A DNA stretch of 64,000 bases from an uncultured Enterobacteriaceae bacterium (lineage in GTDB: Bacteria; Pseudomonadota; Gammaproteobacteria; Enterobacterales; Enterobacteriaceae), in NCBI GenBank assembly GCA_947631255.1, contig CANRKT010000004.1, positions 1-64,000 of the forward strand, in the 5' to 3' direction. The notes under the pieces are model-generated. The model worked only from the letters and a program-made list of their open reading frames with translations, was not told the DNA's origin and did no database searches. Shown here in pieces: positions 57,874-64,000 of this stretch. Made by a program: the position numbers and the translations under genes. Every line of letters begins with the position of its first letter. Within the stretch, counting starts at the first letter, position 1.

Positions 57874-58815
57874 ATGAGTATGCATGAAACAAAATCGGCC
57901 CCAGTAAACGGGGTCACATCTTCCGTACTAACAGGCTGGTTGACACCAAAGCGGAAGCGCGCGTTGATCCCATGGCTGTTTCTGGCACCAGCACTGGTTA
58001 TCTTTAGTTGGTTCAAATTCATCCCCATGATTCAGGGGTTGGTGATGAGCTTCTATAAAGTAAACTTTAACCAGCCTGATGAATGGGTTGGTCTTGAAAA
58101 CTTTGCCCGTGCTTTTGCCGACCAGGCTTTGCACGCAGCAGTATGGAACACGTTATTGTATGTCGTCGTCACCATGTTTGTTGCTGCATTCTGCGCTTTT
58201 TTTCTGGCGATGTTACTGGAAGGCCCGGCACGGCATTTACGTTTTATCCGTACCGCTATCTTTTTACCCGCTGTAACCAGCGCAGCAATCGTCGCTGAAA
58301 TGTGGCGTATTCTGTTTAACCCAACCCCCAATGGCGTTATTAATCAGTTTTTAAGCTGGTTTGGAATAGAGGATCAGGGCTTTCTTGCCAGTACCGATCA
58401 GGCGATATGGATAATCATGCTGTTGCATATCTGGAAAGCCATACCTTATGACATGGTGATTTTTATCGCCGGACTTGCGGGTATTAGCCGGGATCTATAT
58501 GACGCTGCCAATGTCGATGGTGCCAGTTGGTGGAATCGTCTGCTCTACGTTACGTTGCCAGGCATGATCCCAGCCCTGTCGGTGGTATTAATGCTCTCCT
58601 TTATTCGTGGTTTTCGAGTCTTCGCCGAAGTGTACGCCACCACTGGTGGGGGGCCTTCTAATTCCACCGAAATGATAATGACCCATATTTATAAGCTTGG
58701 TTTCGAACAGTTTGATTACGGTTACGCTTCGGCGGTGTCGTTCCTATTGTTCAGCTTTACGGTCATTTTAACTATTTGTCACCTGACGCTGAAAAAGCGT
58801 ATCGCACGTTACTAA
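57874..58815 (+). CDS. Carbohydrate ABC importer permease (MalF/UgpA-like)
   Basis: About 313 residues with six membrane helices and the coupling motif DLYDAANVDGASWWNRLLYVTLPGM (EAA-type). The start is uncertain: the ATG at 57874 has a better upstream purine run (AAAGGG), while one at 57859 overlaps the binding-protein stop. Partner of the next permease. Confidence 0.87.
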   Translation: MSMHETKSAPVNGVTSSVLTGWLTPKRKRALIPWLFLAPALVIFSWFKFIPMIQGLVMSFYKVNFNQPDEWVGLENFARAFADQALHAAVWNTLLYVVVTMFVAAFCAFFLAMLLEGPARHLRFIRTAIFLPAVTSAAIVAEMWRILFNPTPNGVINQFLSWFGIEDQGFLASTDQAIWIIMLLHIWKAIPYDMVIFIAGLAGISRDLYDAANVDGASWWNRLLYVTLPGMIPALSVVLMLSFIRGFRVFAEVYATTGGGPSNSTEMIMTHIYKLGFEQFDYGYASAVSFLLFSFTVILTICHLTLKKRIARY

Positions 58816-58824
58816 GGGGCTGAG

Positions 58825-59664
58825 ATGTTAGGGAAACGTTGGGATATAGCAGGGCGCTGGTGCATCTATGCAGTACTGCTGTTTGTTTTTGTTGGTCCTT
58901 TTTGGGGGATCGTTGCCACAGCATTTAGCGGCGCGCCGGTTAAACCCGGTGAATTACTCGCATGGCCGAATGAGTTTTCTTTAGAGAACTTTATCTTTGC
59001 CTGGCAGGACATTGGCGTCTGGCGCTACCTGTTGAACTCGATGGTGGTGGTCTTCTTCGGAACCATTTTGCAGGTTTCCGTTAGTGCGCTGGCAGCTTAT
59101 GCCCTAGCACGGAAGAAGTTTCGTGGTGTTGCGATAGTGAGTCTGGTGATTCTGTCCACCATGATGTTACCGGAAGAGGTTATAGCCATCCCACTGTACA
59201 TGATAATCAACTGGCGTTTTCCATTAATCGATGCCTCTATCTATAACAGCTATCTGGGCATGATCCTGCCGATTGTTGGCTGGGCTTTCTCCATCTTTGT
59301 GCTGAGTGAGTTTATGGCTGCTATTCCCAAAGAGCTGGAGGAGGCTGCACGTATTGATGGTTGCAACGAATGGCAAATATTCTTCCATGTTATTTTGCCT
59401 CTGGTGAAGCCCGCATTGGGTACGGTTGTGACCTTCGGATTCATCATGATTTGGGATCAATATCTGTTACCACTGATTGTTGTCAATCAGGACAGCCTGA
59501 ACACCATCCCGGTGATTTTAGGTACTTTGCGTACGGATGAGAGCATCACCCCGAATATTTTCATTGCCATTACCCTACTGGCGATGCTGCCAAGCATCAT
59601 CGTGTATCTGGGTCTGCAAAAACATTTTAACCGCGGAATTATGTCCGGCGCAGTTAAAGGATAA
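58825..59664 (+). CDS. Carbohydrate ABC importer permease (MalG/UgpE-like)
   Basis: The 279-residue permease has six membrane helices and the EAA loop ELEEAARIDGCNEWQIFFHVILP. It pairs with the preceding permease. ATG follows AAGGGGCTGAG, 9 bp after the previous stop. Confidence 0.88.
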   Translation: MLGKRWDIAGRWCIYAVLLFVFVGPFWGIVATAFSGAPVKPGELLAWPNEFSLENFIFAWQDIGVWRYLLNSMVVVFFGTILQVSVSALAAYALARKKFRGVAIVSLVILSTMMLPEEVIAIPLYMIINWRFPLIDASIYNSYLGMILPIVGWAFSIFVLSEFMAAIPKELEEAARIDGCNEWQIFFHVILPLVKPALGTVVTFGFIMIWDQYLLPLIVVNQDSLNTIPVILGTLRTDESITPNIFIAITLLAMLPSIIVYLGLQKHFNRGIMSGAVKG

Positions 59665-59674
59665 GGAGTAGGTT

Positions 59675-60766
59675 ATGGGATCTGTTGTACTGAATAGTGT
59701 TCGTAAATCATATGGTGATGCACATGTTATTAAAAATGTTTCATTGACTATCCCAGATGGTGAGTTTTGTGTACTGGTGGGGCCTAGCGGATGTGGTAAA
59801 TCGACGCTATTACGCATGATTGCCGGACTGGAAGAGATAACCGGGGGCGAAGTGCATATTAATGATAAAAACGTCACGGATGTTGAACCCAAACTGCGCG
59901 ATATCGCGATGGTTTTTCAGAGTTATGCGCTTTATCCTCAAATGACGGTTCGTGAAAATATGGGTTTTGCTTTGAAAATGGCCAAGGTGAGCAAAGCTGA
60001 AATTAATAAAAAAGTCACTGATGCCGCTTCTTTGCTGGGACTGGAGTCGTTGTTGGAAAGATTGCCAAAAGATCTCTCTGGTGGTCAGCGTCAGCGTGTT
60101 GCCATGGGGCGGGCAATTGTACGTCAGCCGCAGGTGTTTTTATTTGATGAACCCCTGTCTAATCTCGATGCTAAGCTGCGCACTCAAGTTCGTGGTGAGA
60201 TCCGTGAACTGCATCGTCGACTGAAAACAACCTCTGTTTATGTCACCCATGATCAAATTGAAGCCATGACGATGGGGCAGATGATAGTGGTGCTGCGTGA
60301 TGGTCATATTGAGCAGGCAGGAACGCCGCTGGAACTCTATGACCAGCCTGCAAATCTGTTTGTTGCCGGTTTTATCGGCTCTCCGGAAATCAACCAACTT
60401 CATGGGGAGGTGCTACTTGACGGGACCCTGACACACCTGCGTTTGAAAGATGGCTCATTGCTGGCACTCCCGCAGGAACTGGATGTGACTCACGGACAAC
60501 AGGTTGTTTATGCGATTCGTCCTGAGCAAGTTAACGTGGTTAATGGGCCGCGTGAAGATGCACTAGCTGCGACAATTACGGCTATTGAAAATACCGGCTC
60601 TGATATGCAGTTATTCTGCAACACGGGAGGAGGGGCCTTTACCTCGGTGTTTAAGCAGCGTCTTGAGGTCTGCGAAGGGGAGACCATCTGGCTGCAACCG
60701 AAACTTTCAGGTATTCATGTTTTTAATGCTGATAATGGTATACGTATCAGAAAAGTAGGGGAATAG
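59675..60766 (+). CDS. Carbohydrate ABC importer ATPase (MalK/UgpC-like)
   Basis: The 363-residue ATPase has Walker A GPSGCGKSTLLRMIAGL, Q-loop VFQSYALYPQMT, signature LSGGQRQRVAMGRAIV, Walker B FLFDEPLSNLDAKLR and switch His in VTHDQIEAMT. It also has the C-terminal TOBE/OB domain (about 240-363). It powers the importer encoded just upstream. ATG follows AAGGAGTAGG. Confidence 0.92.
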   Translation: MGSVVLNSVRKSYGDAHVIKNVSLTIPDGEFCVLVGPSGCGKSTLLRMIAGLEEITGGEVHINDKNVTDVEPKLRDIAMVFQSYALYPQMTVRENMGFALKMAKVSKAEINKKVTDAASLLGLESLLERLPKDLSGGQRQRVAMGRAIVRQPQVFLFDEPLSNLDAKLRTQVRGEIRELHRRLKTTSVYVTHDQIEAMTMGQMIVVLRDGHIEQAGTPLELYDQPANLFVAGFIGSPEINQLHGEVLLDGTLTHLRLKDGSLLALPQELDVTHGQQVVYAIRPEQVNVVNGPREDALAATITAIENTGSDMQLFCNTGGGAFTSVFKQRLEVCEGETIWLQPKLSGIHVFNADNGIRIRKVGE

Positions 60767-60777
60767 ATACGGTGGCG

Positions 60778-61926
60778 ATGAAGCTGTATACACTTGATGA
60801 AAATTGCCTCGAGAACGCACGAGCGAGTCTTAAGCAACCCTTTTCTCCGTTGAAGATGGCGCTAAGTCAGCTTATCGAAGAGGCCAATACTCTGTTACAA
60901 GCAGCACCCGAAACAGTGATTGAAAAAAAGCTCAGACCTGTCAGCGGCTGTGCCAATGATTATTATAGTCTAGGGACTTACTGGTGGCCCAATCCCCGGC
61001 GCCCTAACGGATTACCTTATATTCGTCGTGATGGGCATACTAATCCTCAGTGCGAAAATAATGACACTGATACTGCCCGTATTATTCGAATGTGTGAACG
61101 TTGTCTTACCCTGGGGTTGGCAGGATATTTTACCGGACAGAAAAAATATGCTCAGGCGGCCGCAGAGCAAATTCGTTGCTGGTTTTTAAATACAGAAACA
61201 CGTATGAATCCCCACTTAAATTACGGGCAGGCGATTCCGGGGATTGTTTCCGGACGAGGAACGGGATTAATAGATAGCCGATTACTCTGGATGGTGATTG
61301 ATTCGATTGGCCTCATCAGTCATGAAGGGGTACTGGATACCGATGATGTTATTGGTTTGCACCAGTGGTTTCGTGATTTTAACCACTGGATGTATTACAG
61401 CGATATTGGTCATTCGGAGTATGTCTGGCATAACAACCACGGAACCTGGTATGACGCTCAACGGGTAGTCAATGCTCTGTTTTACGGTGACAGGGGGTTA
61501 GTGGCGCGAATTATCGAACAAGGCATTACTCAGCGAATGGCAGCACAAATCGACCAGGATGGTAAACAGACAATGGAACTGGAGCGTACGATCCCGTTTC
61601 ATTACTCTCTGTTTAATCTGGAAGCACATCTGCTGCTTAACCGTTATGCTGAGCATATTGATTTCGACCGCTGGAATACTATTTGTGATGGGCGAGGTGT
61701 TAAGCTGGGGATTGATTATCTGGTGCCTTTTATTTGCGAGCCTGATCTCTGGCCGTACAGTGATTTACAGGGAATAGTCTGGGACAGTGCGCTGCGTGTT
61801 ATGTTGCAATCTGTTCGCGGTTATCCTCAACATGCAGAAAACTATCGTAGAGCGCTGGCACTGTTCCCGAAAAATACGCAAAGCCTGAAAGAACAGTTGA
61901 TGTGGTGTCCGGTTGTGAGAAATTAA
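60778..61926 (+). CDS. Cytoplasmic PL5-like alginate lyase paralog
   Basis: About 382 residues. It is a paralog of the secreted lyase: YWWPNPRRPNGLPYIRRDGH, RMNPHLNYGQAIPGIVSGRG, WHNNHGTWYD (Asn222, His223 counting from the GTG at 60772) and ELERTIPFHYS (Arg272, Tyr278). It lacks a signal peptide, so it should act on oligomers after import. The start could be the GTG at 60772 or the ATG at 60778; the choice is uncertain. Last gene of the ABC operon; a strong terminator follows. Confidence 0.8.
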   Translation: MKLYTLDENCLENARASLKQPFSPLKMALSQLIEEANTLLQAAPETVIEKKLRPVSGCANDYYSLGTYWWPNPRRPNGLPYIRRDGHTNPQCENNDTDTARIIRMCERCLTLGLAGYFTGQKKYAQAAAEQIRCWFLNTETRMNPHLNYGQAIPGIVSGRGTGLIDSRLLWMVIDSIGLISHEGVLDTDDVIGLHQWFRDFNHWMYYSDIGHSEYVWHNNHGTWYDAQRVVNALFYGDRGLVARIIEQGITQRMAAQIDQDGKQTMELERTIPFHYSLFNLEAHLLLNRYAEHIDFDRWNTICDGRGVKLGIDYLVPFICEPDLWPYSDLQGIVWDSALRVMLQSVRGYPQHAENYRRALALFPKNTQSLKEQLMWCPVVRN

Positions 61927-61936
61927 AGTCATTATG

Positions 61937-61967
61937 AACACGATCGAGGTAATACCTCGATCGTGTT
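61937..61967 (+). terminator. Terminator of the importer/lyase operon
   Basis: AACACGATCGAGGT and ACCTCGATCGTGTT form a perfect 14-bp stem with a 3-nt loop, followed by a short T-rich stretch. Confidence 0.8.
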
Positions 61968-62361
61968 TGTCTCTTGGTCAACTATGAGGTGGTTAACTTA
62001 TCCTCAGGTTCATATCACTTCACGTGCAGCCAGACTCGGCTATTTTAAGCTGCAAGGCTGTGACTAATACTAGGTTTCCTCCCGCACTATCACTCATCAG
62101 GGTTGTTTTTTCCGGTTAATAGCGAGTTTATCAGCATATTTCCTGATTCAGACACTCAGTCACTACAAATATTTATCGTTCGTTCATCGGTAGATATATT
62201 TATTAATAATTGTGAGTGTTATCTGTATGGTCTTCATTATCCTAATAAAAAAACAAAAATTACACTATTTGATAATCATAGTTGTGCGTTATTAATCAGT
62301 GTTGAGTGCTGGGTTTAAAATAATCACTTTGACTGACATTAGCTATATATCAAGTGACTTT
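61968..62361. other. AT-rich region without clear genes
   Basis: Only short frames without ribosome binding sites. I see no RNA gene or repeat. Confidence 0.4.
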
Positions 62362-62406
62362 ATGAATAAACAGGTGCGTTTATGCACCTTCGATGAAAGC
62401 TATAAA

Positions 62407-62811
62407 ATGAATAAAATATCAAATTATTCTAGTGTTTTATATTCGAAGCAACAAAAAGTACATCAACAGAATAAGAGAAAACTATTTCTCATGATTTTTC
62501 TTTCAGTTTCCTCTTCATTTTCACTCAGCGATAATTCTAGCTATACCAGACATTATCAAGTTTATTATGAGGATAAGACCCACAGCCATACTCAGCCAGT
62601 AGTTAATCCCGATATAAAATTAGCGAGACATCAGGAGCCTGTAGCTACCCAACAGCAACCACTGAATAAAGCCATGTCAGGCTATGAACTGTAAAATACT
62701 CCACAGCTAACAATAGCCACGGCTGGAACCACAGAAAAAGCTGAAAACAAAGTTAGTGAGGCCCGTAATCAAGTTAGTGTGGTGCTTTTGCGTCAGAATG
62801 AACTTGGGACG
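62407..62811 (+). pseudogene. Fragmented gene for an exported protein
   Basis: From the ATG at 62407 the frame encodes a basic start and the hydrophobic stretch RKLFLMIFLSVSSSFSLS, a possible long signal peptide, then a Gln/His/Pro-rich segment. It meets TAA at 62692 and stays open for about 39 further codons, rich in Glu, Lys, Thr and Ala, before a TAG around 62818. The continued open frame suggests one interrupted gene. No family is recognised; the basic, signal-like start recalls large surface proteins. An upstream ATG at 62362 is an alternative start. Confidence 0.35.
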
Positions 62812-62998
62812 GAATAGGTAATAACATGACAGCAGGAGGGCTGCATGGGCAGCGCAAAAAAATGGGACTTTCCTTCGACAGTATAACGGCGCCGCTTCTG
62901 CCGCCAGTGGTCACTTCGATTCTTTGCACAAGACACTCCTTAAACCTATTTCTATACCTATGTCTTATTGATGAAGTGTCTGGTTTAAATGGGGGCTA

Positions 62999-63151
62999 CT
63001 ACGGGATAAGCCCTTGTACCCGCTCAGCAATCCCTTTTTCCAGTTTAAGATAAATGTGGTCAGACAAATAATTGCTTCCTTTTGGAATGTATTCGTTCAA
63101 TTTATTTCTATTGATTTGCATAAAACGTTGTTGTGGATTTCCAAATATCAT
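62999..63151 (-). CDS. Possible small protein or regulator fragment
   Basis: A 50-codon minus-strand frame (MIFGNPQQRFMQINRNKLNE, ending RVQGLIP) is open a further 13 codons upstream without a clear start. The C-terminal pattern G-x-N-Y-L-S then L-x-x-L and R-V-x-G-L-I-P faintly resembles PapB-type fimbrial regulators. It may be the remnant of a longer gene. Low support. Confidence 0.2.
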   Translation of the reverse strand: MIFGNPQQRFMQINRNKLNEYIPKGSNYLSDHIYLKLEKGIAERVQGLIP

Positions 63152-63553
63152 ATATCTCAATAATAATATTAAATATTCCGGAGATATTTTTTAAATAAAT
63201 AATGACGGTTGTTTCCTGAAATAAAAATTAATTACAATTACATATAAATTATATGGATTGATAAAATGATCTATGATAGCTTGATATTCATTACGCTCGA
63301 TAAGTACAGGTCGGGTCTTTTTTTATTAGCGGTTGAGTCGATTTAAATATAAATATTTCAAGTGACATCATCTATTGTGGCAGCACTGCTGCTTTATAAA
63401 ATCGCTGTTCTGTAGAGATGGTTATCACACAGAATGTGTTCGATAAAAATGAATGGAGAATCATAAATAAGGCAAAGGAATGCCACTTTCTCTGATGCAA
63501 ATCCTCTATTGCCTGATTATCCAATCCTACATAACGTCATTAAAGGTGAGAGT
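63152..63553. other. AT-rich region upstream of the carbonic anhydrase
   Basis: No gene recognised; presumably the promoter of the carbonic anhydrase lies near its right end. Confidence 0.4.
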
Positions 63554-64000
63554 ATGAATAAGTCTACATTATCACGCCGTTCATTAATAAAACGTTCCGC
63601 CGGATTATCAGCACTAGCGGTGGTGGGGGTCAGCGGTGTCACTTTACCTTCCATCGGTTTTGCCTCAGTGCTGACTAAAGAGCAACGCGACAAGATGACG
63701 CCGGATGAAATAATTAAAAATTTCAAAGAAGGTAATATCCGATTCCGTGAAGGAAGAATGCAACAGCATGATTATGTTGCCCAGAAAAGAGACAGCAAAA
63801 CAGGTCAGTATCCGGCTGCGGTTATTTTAAGTTGTATTGACTCAAGAGCCCCGGCAGAGATTATATTTGACTCAGGTATTGCGGAAATTTTTAATGCTCG
63901 CATTGCTGGGAATATTCAAAATGACGATCTCCTGGGGAGTATGGAGTTTGCCTGTGCGGTTGCTGGAGCCAAGGTTGTGCTGGTGATGGGGCATACCGCT
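63554..64000 (+). CDS. Tat-exported beta-carbonic anhydrase (cut by window end)
   Basis: The first 149 residues are visible. The N-terminus holds a twin-arginine signal (SRRSLIKRSAGLSALAVVG) with likely cleavage near GFAS (about residues 35-38). The beta-class zinc site follows: Cys and Asp-Arg in ILSCIDSRAPAEIIFD, the RIAGNIQNDDLLGSMEFA block, and the zinc His in VVLVMGHTA at the window edge. It interconverts CO2 and bicarbonate, presumably in the periplasm. The last zinc Cys lies beyond the window. ATG follows AAAGGTGAGAGT. Confidence 0.88.
   Translation, partial: MNKSTLSRRSLIKRSAGLSALAVVGVSGVTLPSIGFASVLTKEQRDKMTPDEIIKNFKEGNIRFREGRMQQHDYVAQKRDSKTGQYPAAVILSCIDSRAPAEIIFDSGIAEIFNARIAGNIQNDDLLGSMEFACAVAGAKVVLVMGHTA

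Noticed and set aside
62826..63053. 75-codon plus-strand frame
   Set aside because: No ribosome binding site, and it overlaps a more protein-like minus-strand frame; treated as chance.
1..64000. CRISPR arrays, rRNA genes or intact insertion sequences
   Set aside because: No regularly spaced repeats with unique spacers, no rRNA sequence and no complete transposase were found; only one transposase remnant is present.

Overview
The window comes from an Enterobacterales (gamma-proteobacterial) chromosome. From about 2.8 to 30.6 kb it carries the conserved E. coli-like block ssuE, pyrD-zapC-ycbX-rlmKL-uup-pqiABC-rmf-fabA-ycbZ-matP-ompA-sulA-sxy-yccS-yccF-helD-mgsA-yccU-hspQ-rlmI-yccX-tusE-yccA-serT, in the expected order and orientation. 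Protein lengths are close to those in E. coli. Genes that E. coli has nearby and that are absent here are ssuADCB next to ssuE, the fimbrial genes before pyrD, and yccT between mgsA and yccU. serT is present as two identical tandem copies. The genus cannot be fixed from the sequence alone.

Left edge (0.1-2.4 kb, minus strand, AT-rich): a compact putative operon. It consists of a 22-codon cationic, proline-rich peptide with a near-ideal ribosome binding site, a perfect 10-bp stem-loop, and two paralogous genes. Each of these encodes an N-terminal PqqD-like or winged-helix-like segment fused to a PqqC/haem-oxygenase-like domain with ExxH...ExxHD...H-N-H motifs typical of non-haem iron (di-iron) oxidases. 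The arrangement resembles a small RiPP (modified peptide) system and is the most novel-looking element of the window.

After serT (30.8-42.7 kb): a 12-gene operon in which every gene overlaps the next. It contains a KAS III/OleA-like ketosynthase, two SDR/epimerase-type reductases, a metallo-beta-lactamase-fold hydrolase, an F390-synthetase-like adenylating enzyme, a PAP2 phosphatase, a sterol-desaturase/hydroxylase-type gene (interrupted by an in-frame TGA), two tandem fatty-acid desaturases, a ceramide-glucosyltransferase-like GT, an unknown protein and a GT1 glycosyltransferase. It looks like a pathway for an unusual desaturated, glycosylated lipid. A cupin gene and an IS3-family transposase remnant follow.

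Sugar region (43.5-51.2 kb): a SorC-type regulator faces a polyol dehydrogenase (D-arabinitol/mannitol family), a xylulokinase-like FGGY kinase and an Rbs-type ABC importer, with repeated operator-like half sites between them. The simplest reading is polyol uptake, oxidation to a ketose and phosphorylation.

Alginate region (51.9-61.9 kb): a decayed lyase copy, a heparinase II/III-type oligo-lyase, a secreted PL5-like lyase, a Mal/Ugp-type ABC importer and a second, cytoplasmic PL5-like lyase. The divergent promoter region holds CRP-like and KdgR-like sites. The set is consistent with periplasmic depolymerisation of alginate-type polyuronates, import, and intracellular finishing.

Right edge (62-64 kb): AT-rich sequence with fragments of unrecognised genes, and the start of a twin-arginine-exported beta-carbonic anhydrase cut by the window end.
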